A DNA stretch of 64,000 bases, from contig NZ_BMVR01000005.1 of the NCBI RefSeq assembly GCF_014650815.1, forward strand, positions 62,001 to 126,000, given 5' to 3'. Shown here piece by piece: positions 42,225 through 50,778 of the stretch. This stretch comes from Streptomyces flavofungini (GTDB lineage: Bacteria > Actinomycetota > Actinomycetes > Streptomycetales > Streptomycetaceae). Both the position numbers and the translations under genes were made by a program. Position 1 is the first letter of the stretch; each line of letters begins with the position of its first letter. The notes beneath the pieces were generated by a model. It saw only the letters and a program-made list of their open reading frames with translations. It did no database searches and was not told the DNA's origin.

Positions 42225-43949
42225 ATGAGTGTGGACACCAGAACACCCCGCACACCCACGGGGGGACGCTCGTCAGGGTTCGACGAAACTCCCGCGCTGA
42301 GCATGGTGAAGGTGCCCTGCGACCCGGCGCAGGTCATCGTCAATCACGCGAGTTTCCGCGTGCAGCTCCGGACCTCCGGGCGGACCCAATCGCCGCGTAT
42401 CGCACGCGACTTGAACACCACGGACGACACCGTGCGGATCCCCGCCGCCGGGGCCGCGCCGGCGCGCAGGCGCGCGCCCGTCGTGTGGAGCGGCAAGTCC
42501 GCGCCGGGCGACCTCGACGCGAGCGGACTCCTGCAAGCCGTTCGTGCGAGCGGTGTGCGCCGTTCGGCCGAAGGGGGCGGCCGCGACACCTTCGACGACG
42601 GCGGCTCCACCCAGGTCATCCCGCGCGTCGACCTCGACGATCCGTACGCCGACCCGGCCGAGACCACGGCCTTCACCCCGCCCCGCGACCCGGCCGAGAC
42701 CGCCGCCTTCACCCCGCCCCGCGACCCCGGCGACGGCACCCGGCTGCTCCCGCAGATGCGGCTGCCCGGCAGCGCCGACGACGAGCACCACGAGGCCGAG
42801 GCCGCGCGGTACGACGACGGCTACGACCGGGACGACGGGGGCGCGGCCACCGGGCGTCGCGGCGGCTCCGGCACGGCGGCCGCGCAACGGCACGCCTACT
42901 TCCCCGGCCGCCGCCTGAACCTGGGCGTCGTGCTGCTCCCGCTGCGCGTCTTCCTCGGCTTCATCTCCATCTACGCGGGCATGGGCAAGCTCTGCGACCC
43001 CGTCTACTTCGACGGCGGCGAGCGCGGCTCCATGATGAAGTGGTTGAACTCGCTGCACCCGTGGGCGCTCGCCGAGCCGCTGCGGGACTGGGCGCTCCAG
43101 CACCCCGTGGGCGCCGGTCTCGTCATCGCCTTCCTGCAGGTCATCGTCGGCGTGCTGACCGTGCTCGGCCTCTGGCAGCGGCTCGCCGCCTCCATCGGGG
43201 TGCTGCTCTCCGCGGCGCTCCTGGTGACCGTGAGCTGGAAGACCGTCCCGGCGTACGACGCGCCCGACATCATCTACCTGGCCGCCTGGTCCCCGCTGAT
43301 CATCGCGGGCGCGCCCGTCTACTCCGTCGACGGCCGCCTCGCCAACGAGGCCTGGCGCACGCTCGGGCCGCGCGCGGAGCTGTGGGAGCTGCGGCGCCGG
43401 GTGCTGCGGCGCGGCGCGCTCATCGGGACCGTCGTCGTCGGCCTCACGCTGCTCGTCGGCTCGCTGCTCGGCGGCGCCGTGCGGGACGCGGACCGGGTCA
43501 CCGTGCCCGGCCCCGGCGAGGCCCCGCGCAACGAACTGCCCGGCTCGCCGCTGCCGGAGAACTCCGACGGCGAACGCCAGCTCCGCCGCGACAAGCAGAG
43601 CCCGCCGGCGACCACCGAAGGCGCGCCCACGCAGGGCAGTTCGGCCAGCCCCACGCAGGGCGCCGAGGGCACCCCGGGCGCGGCTCCCGAGACCGGCGGC
43701 GCCGGCCAGGGCCGGCCGAGCGCCACGCAGGGCACCGGCGGCCAGGCGCCGTCGTCCCAGCAGCAGGCGCCCACCCAGGAGCAGCCGCCCGCGGCCACCA
43801 GCGGCCCGGCCGCGACCAGCGGCGGCACCGGCGGCGCCAACACGGGCACCGGCGGCACCACGGGCGGCGGCTCCGGCGGTTCCACCGGCGGTGGCGGCAC
43901 CACGGGCGGCGGCGCCAAGCCGGGCCTGCTCGGCGGCGTCCTCGGCTGA
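42225..43949 (+). CDS. DoxX-domain membrane protein with low-complexity flanks
   Basis: Membrane protein of 574 aa. Residues 1-225 are charged and repetitive (TTAFTPPRDPAETAAFTPPR). Residues about 230-425 hold a DoxX-like four-helix domain (LPLRVFLGFISIYAGMGKLC, GAGLVIAFLQVIVGVLTVLG) and a fifth helix (GTVVVGLTLLVGSLLGGAV). The last 130 residues are Gly/Thr/Gln/Ser repeats (GGSGGSTGGGGTTGGG). DoxX proteins are linked to redox or thiosulfate chemistry; the role here is unknown. No good ribosome site precedes the ATG. Confidence 0.78.
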   Translation: MSVDTRTPRTPTGGRSSGFDETPALSMVKVPCDPAQVIVNHASFRVQLRTSGRTQSPRIARDLNTTDDTVRIPAAGAAPARRRAPVVWSGKSAPGDLDASGLLQAVRASGVRRSAEGGGRDTFDDGGSTQVIPRVDLDDPYADPAETTAFTPPRDPAETAAFTPPRDPGDGTRLLPQMRLPGSADDEHHEAEAARYDDGYDRDDGGAATGRRGGSGTAAAQRHAYFPGRRLNLGVVLLPLRVFLGFISIYAGMGKLCDPVYFDGGERGSMMKWLNSLHPWALAEPLRDWALQHPVGAGLVIAFLQVIVGVLTVLGLWQRLAASIGVLLSAALLVTVSWKTVPAYDAPDIIYLAAWSPLIIAGAPVYSVDGRLANEAWRTLGPRAELWELRRRVLRRGALIGTVVVGLTLLVGSLLGGAVRDADRVTVPGPGEAPRNELPGSPLPENSDGERQLRRDKQSPPATTEGAPTQGSSASPTQGAEGTPGAAPETGGAGQGRPSATQGTGGQAPSSQQQAPTQEQPPAATSGPAATSGGTGGANTGTGGTTGGGSGGSTGGGGTTGGGAKPGLLGGVLG

Positions 43950-43980
43950 GGCGCCCGCTTCCGCAGCTTCCTCCGAACGC

Positions 43981-44037
43981 CGATACGCCGATGGGGCCCC
44001 GCACACAGCACGTGTGCGGGGCCCCATCGGCGTATCG
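43981..44037. terminator. 26-bp perfect hairpin, bidirectional terminator
   Basis: The 26 bases from 43981 (CGATACGCCGATGGGGCCCC, then GCACAC) are complementary without error to 44012-44037; the loop is AGCAC. It lies between the convergent DoxX-domain and nucleotidyltransferase genes. The stem is unusually long for a terminator. Confidence 0.9.
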
Positions 44038-44072
44038 GCGAATCGGCGTACGGTCGACGACTCAGAACGTGC

Positions 44073-44807
44073 TCAACGGTTCTGGGCCGCCAGTTCCTTG
44101 GCCGCCTCGGTGAGGTCCTTGGCGGTGTCGATGGCGCGCCAGTACGCGCCCTGCGGCAGCGGGAAACCGGCCAGGCGCTTCTCGCGGGCCAGGCGCGGGA
44201 ACGTGGTGCGCTCGTGGTCGCCGATGTCGGGCAGCAGGGCGGTGAAGGCCGCCGAGAAGACGTACACGCCCGCGTTGATGAGGTACGGCGACGGCGGGGC
44301 CTCGATGAAGTCCGTGATGTGGCCGAACTGGTCCGTCTCCACGACGCCCCAGGGGATGCGGGGGCGGGCCAGGGCGAGGGTGGCGGTGGCGTCGCGCTCG
44401 GCGTGGAAGGCCGCCATGTCGCGCAGCGAGAAGCGGGTCCAGATGTCGCCGTTGGTCGCGTACCAGGGCTGGTCGGCGTGCGGCAGGTGCGCGGCGGCGT
44501 ACTTGAGGCCGCCGCCGCGGCCGAGCGGCTCCTTCTCGACCACCGTGGTGACCTTCAGCGGCAGGTCCGCGGACTCCAGCCACTCCTGGAGCACCTCGGC
44601 GAGGTGGCCGCAGGAGACGACCGCGTCCGTGACGCCCTCGGCGGCGAGCCAGGCCAGCTGGTGGCCGATGATCGGGGTCCCCGTGCCGGGGATCTCGACC
44701 ATGGGCTTGGGCCGGTCGTCGGTGTACGGGCGGAGGCGGGAGCCCTGGCCGCCGGCCAGGACGACGGCCTGCGTGGGCCGTGCGGGGTGGTGGGCACCGG
44801 TGGTCAT
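44073..44807 (-). CDS. Sugar-phosphate nucleotidyltransferase
   Basis: NTP-transferase of 244 aa (GlmU/ManC/RfbA type). The nucleotide-binding signature AVVLAGGQGSRLRPYTDDRP, then KPMVEIPG, the strand AVVSCGHLAEVLQEWL, and WYATNGDIWTRF with the metal-binding Asp are clear. It would form an NDP-sugar from a sugar 1-phosphate; which sugar is not readable. It converges with the DoxX-domain gene. Confidence 0.85.
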   Translation of the reverse strand: MTTGAHHPARPTQAVVLAGGQGSRLRPYTDDRPKPMVEIPGTGTPIIGHQLAWLAAEGVTDAVVSCGHLAEVLQEWLESADLPLKVTTVVEKEPLGRGGGLKYAAAHLPHADQPWYATNGDIWTRFSLRDMAAFHAERDATATLALARPRIPWGVVETDQFGHITDFIEAPPSPYLINAGVYVFSAAFTALLPDIGDHERTTFPRLAREKRLAGFPLPQGAYWRAIDTAKDLTEAAKELAAQNR

Positions 44808-44929
44808 GACGGAACCCTACGCGGCGTACCGCGCAGGGTTCGGTGCCGCCTGCGCCCCTGCCGGGCCCCTACCGGCCCTTATCGGGCCCGCGGGTCCCCG
44901 GCGGGCGTGCGGGGGCCGGAGCGCCCGCC

Positions 44930-45388
44930 TCAGCCGTTCTGGTGGGCGGCCACGCCCGTGGCGAAGGACGTGTCGCAGACCGGGCGTGCGAACGACTGGG
45001 CGCGGCTCGGGCCGTACGCCCGGACGGCGGCGCGGCCGAGGGCACGGGCGATGGACACGCAGTGCTTGGCGAGCGAGGGGTGCCGGTCGACCTCCTGCTG
45101 CAGATGCGTGAGGGCGACACCGGGGTTCTTCTCCTGGAGTTCCAGGAGCAGCCGGTGGCGCAGGACGTCCTGCGGGGCGCGGGACTTGGCCGGTACGGAC
45201 AGGTCGCCCGCCGAGGCGGTGAGGACCGAGTCCGAGGAACTGCCCGACCAGTTGACCCGGGTGACCGCGAGCGTTCCGGACAGCACCAGGACGACGGGCA
45301 GGACGAGGGCGAGCGTGCGCCCGATGCGGCGGCCGGGGCCGCGGTGGCCCCGGCGCGACTTCTGGGTGTGGTTGGCGGAGTGCGTCAC
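44930..45388 (-). CDS. Hypothetical membrane-anchored protein
   Basis: Protein of 152 aa with a basic N-terminus, one hydrophobic helix at about residues 25-43 (LALVLPVVLVLSGTLAV), and an extracytoplasmic part with two Cys (HCVSIARALGRAAVRAYG and PVCDTSFATG) that could pair. GTG start. No family is recognised. It lies 122 bp upstream of the nucleotidyltransferase gene on the same strand. Confidence 0.6.
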   Translation of the reverse strand: MTHSANHTQKSRRGHRGPGRRIGRTLALVLPVVLVLSGTLAVTRVNWSGSSSDSVLTASAGDLSVPAKSRAPQDVLRHRLLLELQEKNPGVALTHLQQEVDRHPSLAKHCVSIARALGRAAVRAYGPSRAQSFARPVCDTSFATGVAAHQNG

Positions 45389-45603
45389 GCGAGTGAGAGT
45401 AGCGGTAGGTGATGATTTGGCGACATTTAGTCACCCGGTCGAGCTACGGGAGCAGGTGTCTTTCTGCTCGCGTGTTGACGCACAAGGATCGAAATGACCG
45501 ATGTGCCGGGGTATTTGTCGACAACGCTTGGCGGGGGAGCGGGGCGGGGGTGTGCGGCGGACGGCGGCCGGGTACGACCAACGGCCGCCCGGTACGAAGG
45601 GCC

Positions 45604-45678
45604 GCCGACAGGTCCGCTGCCGAAGGGTCTACCGCCGAAGGGTCCGCTGCCGACAGGTCCGCTGCCGACGGCGAAGGG
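45604..45678. repeat. 15-bp tandem repeat, five copies
   Basis: Units such as GCCGACAGGTCCGCT and GCCGAAGGGTCCGCT, five in a row with a few changes, end at the msiK terminator. A multiple of three, so open frames pass through, but no gene-like context is present. Confidence 0.85.
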
Positions 45679-45703
45679 CCCCGCACCGGAGTGCGGGGCC
45701 CTT
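45674..45703 (-). terminator. Terminator of msiK
   Basis: AAGGGCCCCGCAC (45674-45686) pairs perfectly with GTGCGGGGCCCTT (45691-45703) around four bases, 31 bp beyond the msiK stop. The left arm overlaps the last 15-bp repeat unit. Confidence 0.85.
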
Positions 45704-45733
45704 GCGGCGTGGCTGGTGGGCCGGGGCCGATGA

Positions 45734-46870
45734 TCAGTCGGTGAGCCGCTCGCCCGTCGACGTCGAGAAGACGTGGGTCTCGCCCGGGCGGGGCACGACG
45801 TGCAACTGGGCGCCCTTCTCCGGCACCTGGCGGCCGTTCACGCGGACCACGAGGTCCTTCTGCTCGCCGCCGACCTCGGCGGTGCCGTAGACGTACCCGT
45901 CGGCGCCGAGCTCCTCGACGACGTTCACGGACACGGCGAGGCCGGCCGGGGCGTCCTCGGACTCCTTGGACAGGGACTTCGCGGCGCCGCCGTTCTGCTC
46001 GACGATGTCGAAGTGCTCCGGGCGGACGCCGACGGTGACCGTGCGGTCGCCCTTGTCGGCGGCGGCGGAGAGCGCCTCGCGGTTCACCGGGACCACGGAG
46101 TTGCCGAACTTCACGCCGCCGTCGGTGATCGGGACCTCGACGAGGTTCATGGCGGGGGAGCCGATGAACCCGGCGACGAAGAGGTTGTTCGGCCGGTCGT
46201 ACATGTTGCGCGGCGAGTCGACCTGCTGGAGCAGACCGTCCTTGAGCACGGCGACCCGGTCGCCCATCGTCATGGCCTCGACCTGGTCGTGCGTGACGTA
46301 CACCGTGGTGATGCCGAGGCGGCGCTGGAGCGAGGCGATCTGCGTACGCGTGGAGACGCGGAGCTTGGCGTCGAGGTTGGACAGCGGCTCGTCCATGAGG
46401 AAGACCTGCGGCTCACGGACGATGGCGCGGCCCATCGCGACGCGCTGGCGCTGACCGCCGGAGAGCGCCTTGGGCTTGCGGTCCAGGTACTCCGTGAGGT
46501 CGAGGATCTTCGCGGCCTCCTCGACCTTCTGCCGGATGGTGGCCTTGTCGACGCCCGCGATCTTCAGGGCGAAGCCCATGTTCGCGGCGACCGACATGTG
46601 CGGGTACAGCGCGTAGTTCTGGAACACCATGGCGATGTCCCGGTCCTTGGGCGGCAGGTGCGTGACGTCGCGCTCGCCGATGCGGATGGCGCCGCCGTTC
46701 ACGTCCTCCAGGCCCGCGAGCATGCGCAGGGAGGTGGACTTGCCGCAGCCGGACGGGCCGACCAGGACGAGGAACTCGCCGTCCTCGATCTCGATCTCGA
46801 GAGAGTCGACGGCGGGCTTGGTGGAACCCGGGTAGATCCGGGTCGCCTTGTCGAACGAAACAGTGGCCAT
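45734..46870 (-). CDS. msiK: Multiple-sugar ABC importer ATPase MsiK
   Basis: ATPase of 378 aa of the MalK/UgpC/MsiK type, shared by several sugar importers in Streptomyces. Walker A GPSGCGKST at 38-46, Q-loop MVFQNYALYPHMSV, signature ALSGGQRQRVAMGRAI, Walker B VFLMDEPLSNLDAKLR, and C-terminal MalK-type regulatory domain (VTVGVRPEHFDIV). No permease or binding-protein gene is adjacent, as expected for this general-purpose subunit. The ATG at 46870 matches the family start (MATVSFDKATRIYPG). Confidence 0.9.
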   Translation of the reverse strand: MATVSFDKATRIYPGSTKPAVDSLEIEIEDGEFLVLVGPSGCGKSTSLRMLAGLEDVNGGAIRIGERDVTHLPPKDRDIAMVFQNYALYPHMSVAANMGFALKIAGVDKATIRQKVEEAAKILDLTEYLDRKPKALSGGQRQRVAMGRAIVREPQVFLMDEPLSNLDAKLRVSTRTQIASLQRRLGITTVYVTHDQVEAMTMGDRVAVLKDGLLQQVDSPRNMYDRPNNLFVAGFIGSPAMNLVEVPITDGGVKFGNSVVPVNREALSAAADKGDRTVTVGVRPEHFDIVEQNGGAAKSLSKESEDAPAGLAVSVNVVEELGADGYVYGTAEVGGEQKDLVVRVNGRQVPEKGAQLHVVPRPGETHVFSTSTGERLTD

Positions 46871-46990
46871 GGTGAGGGCCCCCTTCACCGGCAGGAACGT
46901 GCCGGACGATCCGAGTAAAGGATGGGTCTAGTCCACGTGGGTGAACTGTCCGTGACGCTACCCCGCAGGTCGTTGGTCTGTCAGTAGCCG

Positions 46991-47006
46991 GAAGGTCATG
47001 ACCTTC
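46991..47006. promoter_or_regulatory. 16-bp perfect palindrome upstream of msiK
   Basis: GAAGGTCATGACCTTC is self-complementary over all 16 bases. It lies 121 bp upstream of the msiK start and 73 bp before the tRNA gene, in the AT-richer part of the gap. It could be an operator for either gene. Confidence 0.6.
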
Positions 47007-47078
47007 GCGGAAATTTTCGAGAGCGCCCCCGGCCGTGTCGGACCCGTTGGTTACACTGCTCGGGCACGTCCGTGCACT

Positions 47079-47152
47079 GCCTCCTTAGCTCAGCTGGTCA
47101 GAGCGCCGCTCTTGTAAAGCGAAGGTCGTCGGTTCGAATCCGACAGGGGGCT
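47079..47152 (+). tRNA. tRNA-Thr (anticodon UGU)
   Basis: Full cloverleaf: acceptor GCCTCCT with AGGGGGC, D-stem GCTC/GAGC, anticodon loop CTTGTAA with TGT at 47113-47115, and T-loop GTCGG-TTCGAAT-CCGAC. The anticodon stem closes with four pairs; the fifth is C-A. The terminal CCA is not fully encoded (TCCG follows the acceptor stem), common in Streptomyces. Confidence 0.95.
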
Positions 47153-47193
47153 CCGAGCAGAACCACAGCGGGCCGCAGGCACCCCGCCCCGGC

Positions 47194-48516
47194 TCAGGCG
47201 CCCCGCCCCGAGAGCCGGTCCGCGAGACGGGCCCGGCGGGGTGCGTCGGCCGTGTGGGAGCGGAGCTCCTTGTGGTCCGCCGCGCGGTACGTGGCGTACA
47301 TCCCGTGCACCCCCAGCCACCGCAGCGGTTCCGGTTCCCCTGTGCGGACGCGGTGGTTCACCCAGGGGAGGGTGGTCAGGCCGGTGGCGCGGTCGAGGGT
47401 GACGGTGGCGCACCAGTCGCGGGGCGCGCCGAGGACGCCCGACCAGGCGTGGGCGATCCGGACGCCGGTGAGCTGCGGGAAGAAGCGGACCAGGATCTCG
47501 CGCAGGGCGTCGACGGTGGCGGGCTGCGTACGGCCGTCGTTGTCCGTCCTGGAACCGAAGTGGTACGGCACGCCGCGGCCGCCGAGCGCGATGCGGTCGT
47601 CGGCGGTCCGCTGGGCGTACATGTACGCGTGCGCCATGTCGCCGAGCGTCTCGCGGCCCGCCCAGCCGATGGTCTCCCAGACGTCGGCGGGCAGCGGGAC
47701 GGTGGCGATCATCGAGGAGTTCATCGGCAGCCAGGTGCGGCGCTGGCCCTTGAGCGAGGCCGTGAAGCCCTCCGCGCAGCGCAGGACGTAGGGGGCGTGG
47801 ACCGTGCCGTACGGAGTGATCGCGTGCTTCGGCTTGATCTCCGTGACCGGCGTCGACTCGTGGACGGTGACGCCGAGCGCCTCGACGGCCGCCGCGAGGC
47901 CCTTCACCAGCTTCACCGGGTGCAGACGCGCGCCGTGCGGCGTCCAGGACGAGCCGACGGCCCCGGCGACGCGGATCCGCTCGGCGGTCTCGCGGGCGCC
48001 TTGCAGCGTCCGGTCGTCCTCCCCGTACGCGAGTTCCGCCTCGTGGAAGGCGCGCAGGCGGGCCAGTTGGGCGGGCGTGTACGCGACTTCGAGTACGCCG
48101 CCGTGGTGGACGTCGGCGTCGATCTTCTCGTCGGCGGCGACGCGGATCACCCCGTCGACGGTGGCGTTCATGGCCTGCTGGAGGCGGACGGCGGCTTCGT
48201 GGCCGTGCAGGCGGGCGGTGGGGGTCCCCCCACGCCCTTAAGGCGTGGGGGAGGTCGCGGCCGCGATGCCGTTGTAGAGCCAGCCGCCGTTGCGGCCCGA
48301 GGCGCCGTAGCCGCAGAACCGCTGCTCCAGGACCGTGATGCGCAGGAAGGGCGCGGCCTTCTTCAGGTAGTACGCCGTCCACAGGCCCGTGTAGCCGCCG
48401 CCGACCACGCACACGTCGGCCGTGGCGTCGCCGGTCAGGGGTTCGCGGGCCGTGGGCAGGCCGTCGTCCGCGTACCAGAAGGAGATGCCGCCGTTCACGG
48501 TGTTCGCGCCGCTCAT
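47194..48516 (-). pseudogene. FAD-dependent oxidoreductase (DAO/PuuB-like) interrupted by TAA
   Basis: Reading the minus strand from ATG 48516 gives NGGISFWYADDGLP, the FAD fold ADVCVVGGGYTGLWTAYYLK, then NGGWLYNGIAAATSPTP and TAA at 48240-48238. The same frame continues beyond as TARLHGHEAAVRLQQAMNAT and a complete C-terminal DAO domain ending at 47194 (RIAHAWSGVLGAPRDWCATV, then LPWVNHRV). The stop sits inside a hairpin element (48220-48253) that looks inserted between SPT and ARLHG. Without it the gene would be about 430 codons, a normal length. Either a pseudogene, or two polypeptides with a restart near 48171. Confidence 0.8.
48220..48253 (+). repeat. G5-C5 hairpin element, copy 2 (breaks the oxidoreductase gene)
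   Basis: Parts on the plus strand: GGGGG (48220-48224), TC, CCCCC (48227-48231), ACGCC-CTTAA-GGCGT (48232-48246), GGGGG (48247-48251), AG. The C5-plus-ACGCC arm pairs with GGCGT-plus-G5 over 10 bp. It is the same scaffold as the element in ispD, with a longer inner stem. About 27 bp appear to be extra relative to the gene, keeping the frame but adding TAA on the minus strand. Confidence 0.8.
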
Positions 48517-48607
48517 GGGGCGGGACGTTACTGGGCGTGCGGGGCTCTGGGCAGGGGTCGGATAGATTTTCGGGCCACTGGTACGCGCAGTTCTCTGGAG
48601 GCAGTTC

Positions 48608-49438
48608 ATGGCCGTACGGGCCGTTCGCAGGACCGGGCTCAAGGCTGGGCGCATGGCTGCCTCGGTCGCCGCTGTCGCGCTGCTCGGGGGCGCCGTCGTC
48701 GGGTGCGACTCCGACGACGACGGGGACGACTGGATGGGTGCGGGCAAGAAGTCGCCGTCCGCGTCGGCTTCGTCCTCCGCGCCGGTCGACGGGCCGTCCG
48801 ACGGAGCGTCCTCCGGGGCGCCGTCCCAGGAGGTCGTGCCGGAGGCCAAGGTCCCGCCCGTCTCCGTGGAGCGGCTCGCCAAGGTGCCCGCCGCCGTGCG
48901 GGGCGGCGTGATCACCGTCGGCAAGCCGGGCGCCGAGCACACGGTCAAGGTGTACGAGGACGCGCGCTGCCCGTTCTGCAAGAAGTTCGAGGAGGGCGGC
49001 GCGCAGGCCCTCGTGGAGCCGCTGGCCGACGGTGACGTGAAGGTCGAGTACACGATCGCCTCGTTCCTCGACCGGAACCTGGGCGGCAACGGCTCGGTGA
49101 ACGCCGCGAACGCCCTGCGGGCCGCCGTGGAGGCGGGCAAGTTCCCGCAGTTCCACTCCGCCCTCTTCGTCAACCAGCCCGAGGAGAGCGAGGACGCGTT
49201 CACGCCCGCGTTCCTCGTGAAGATCGCCGAGAAGGCGGGCCTTCGCGACGCCGCCTTCACGAAGGCGGTCACCAACGGCACGTACAAGAGCTGGGTCGGC
49301 ACCGCGATGAAGGCCTTCACCGACGACGGCGTCACGGGGACGCCGACGGTGGTCGTGGACGGCGAGAAGGTGGCGAGCGACGCGCTGTACACCGAGTCGG
49401 GGTTCGGGAAGGTGCTGAAGGACGCGGGGATCTCGTGA
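48608..49438 (+). CDS. DsbA/thioredoxin-like lipoprotein
   Basis: Cell-surface thiol oxidoreductase of 276 aa. The signal peptide ends in lipobox GAVVGC (C33), followed by an Asp/Ser/Ala linker. The DsbA-type domain has the active site CPFC (C121-C124) in YEDARCPFCKKFEEGGAQAL and the cis-Pro loop GVTGTPTVVVDG. It probably forms or shuffles disulfides in exported proteins. ATG start after CTGGAGGC. Divergent from the broken oxidoreductase gene, 91 bp apart. Confidence 0.87.
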   Translation: MAVRAVRRTGLKAGRMAASVAAVALLGGAVVGCDSDDDGDDWMGAGKKSPSASASSSAPVDGPSDGASSGAPSQEVVPEAKVPPVSVERLAKVPAAVRGGVITVGKPGAEHTVKVYEDARCPFCKKFEEGGAQALVEPLADGDVKVEYTIASFLDRNLGGNGSVNAANALRAAVEAGKFPQFHSALFVNQPEESEDAFTPAFLVKIAEKAGLRDAAFTKAVTNGTYKSWVGTAMKAFTDDGVTGTPTVVVDGEKVASDALYTESGFGKVLKDAGIS

Positions 49439-49537
49439 GGCGTCCGGGGCCGGAATTCCGGGGCCGGAATGCGGTGCGGTTCCGTGTCCGGAACAAATCG
49501 CATGTGGTGATTCCGGTGCGTCGGTAGTGTCGCCCGC

Positions 49538-50440
49538 GTGATCGATATCAAGGTCCCTGACGAGCTCATCGAGTCCCAGTACGAGTACGCGGGCGAGGCC
49601 GGCCGCGCCTTCATCGCCGCCTTGCCCGCGCGGGTCGCGGAGTTCGTCGACCGCTGGGAGCTGAAGGTCGTCGGCGATTCCATGTACGGCATGGCGGCGC
49701 TCGTGCTGCCCGTGCTGCGGGCCGACGGCAGCGACGCCGTGGTGAAGTTCCAGGTCCTCGACGAGGAGACCGAGGGCGAGCCCGTCGCGCTGCGCGTGTG
49801 GAACGGCGACGGCGCCGTGCGGCTCCTCGACTACGACGACGCGACCGGCACCATGCTGCTCGAACGCGCCCGCGACGGCCAGGAGCTGTCGGAGTACGCC
49901 GAGACCGGCCGCGCCGAGACCCGCAAGGCCGTCGTCCTCCTCGCCGAACTCCTCGCCCGCCTCACCGCCGTACCCGCCCCGCCCGGCATGCGCACCCTCG
50001 GCGACATCGCGGGCCAGATGCTCGATGACACCCCGGCCGCCCTCAAGGCCATCCCCGACCTCGGCGAGCGGGCCCTGATCGGGCGCTGCGCGGACGCCGT
50101 GCGCGAGGTCGTGGGCGAGCCCGGCGACCGGATGCTGCACTGGGACCTGCACTTCGACAACGTCCTCGCCTCCGACCGCGAGCCGTGGCTCGCCATCGAC
50201 CCCAAGCCGCTCGCCGGTGACCCCGGTTTCGACCTGTGGCCCGCGCTCGACAACCTCTTCGAGGCGGACGAGGTGTGCTGGCGGTTCGACGCGATGACGG
50301 AGGTTCTCGGGCTCGACCGGGAGCGGGCCAGGGCATGGACGCTGGGACGGGTGTTGCAGAACGCGCTGTGGGACGTCGAGGACGGGCGGGCGCTGACGCC
50401 GGATCACCTTGAGGTGGCTCGGCGGTTGCTCGCTCGCTGA
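49538..50440 (+). CDS. APH(6)/hydroxyurea-phosphotransferase-like kinase
   Basis: Kinase of 300 aa of the streptomycin-6-phosphotransferase family. The catalytic loop MLHWDLHFDNVLAS has D203, and the metal motif LAIDPKPLAGDPGFDLWPAL is diagnostic of this group. Substrate unknown; no antibiotic cluster is adjacent. The start is GTG with TAGTGT (49525-49530) ending seven bases upstream, so it is leaderless. Not obviously related to the APH-fold protein at 1943-3124 beyond the fold. Confidence 0.83.
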   Translation: MIDIKVPDELIESQYEYAGEAGRAFIAALPARVAEFVDRWELKVVGDSMYGMAALVLPVLRADGSDAVVKFQVLDEETEGEPVALRVWNGDGAVRLLDYDDATGTMLLERARDGQELSEYAETGRAETRKAVVLLAELLARLTAVPAPPGMRTLGDIAGQMLDDTPAALKAIPDLGERALIGRCADAVREVVGEPGDRMLHWDLHFDNVLASDREPWLAIDPKPLAGDPGFDLWPALDNLFEADEVCWRFDAMTEVLGLDRERARAWTLGRVLQNALWDVEDGRALTPDHLEVARRLLAR

Positions 50441-50453
50441 GGTCCGTCGGGCG

Positions 50454-50778
50454 TCAGGCGCAGGCCTCGCGGTACGCCTCCGTCGGCGGCTCGTCCTTGA
50501 TCAGTCCGTCCAGTCCGTCCAGTCCGTGCTTCCTGTGCGTACGGCAGGCCTTCGACGGGTCGGCCACCGACGTCCGGTGGTCGACGGCGAACACCGCCTT
50601 GCCCGCCGCCACGAACAGCTTCAGCTCGCCGCACTCCTCGAACTCCACGCACTCCTCGGGCAGCGCCTATCAGGGTGGTGGCGAGGAGGAGCAGGGCGGT
50701 GGTGCGGGCCGTGGCGGTTTTGCGGGCGGTGGAACGGTGGTTGACCCGGCGCCGGGGCCTGTGGCTTGCTGCGCGCAT
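50454..50778 (-). pseudogene. Frameshifted small secreted protein
   Basis: The minus strand from ATG 50778 encodes a good signal peptide (ATARTTALLLLATTLIGA). The mature part lies in another frame: LPEECVEFEECGELKLFVAA and later HRKHGLDGLDGLIKDEPPTE, ending in CA at 50454. The switch is at GATAGGCGCTGCCC (about 50661-50674); removing one G would join signal and mature part. Three Cys in the mature part suggest an extracellular peptide. Its ATG overlaps the divergent GNAT start by two bases. No known family is recognised. Confidence 0.6.

Larger units (their letters stand above)
45389..45733. other. Intergenic stretch before the msiK 3' end
   Basis: The 345 bp contain no convincing gene; open frames on either strand consist of the 15-bp repeat and arginine-rich sequence. 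A relatively AT-rich part at 45405-45510 is probably the promoter of the 152-aa membrane protein. The 15-bp repeat and the msiK terminator occupy the right half. Confidence 0.6.

Noticed and set aside
45409..45744. A 111-codon plus-strand frame between the 152-aa membrane-protein gene and msiK.
   Set aside because: It consists of the 15-bp repeat and the msiK terminator read in reverse; no domain or credible start signal.
47079..47193. tRNA-Thr as a possible integration site of a mobile element.
   Set aside because: No integrase, no repeat of the tRNA 3' end nearby, and ordinary chromosomal genes follow.
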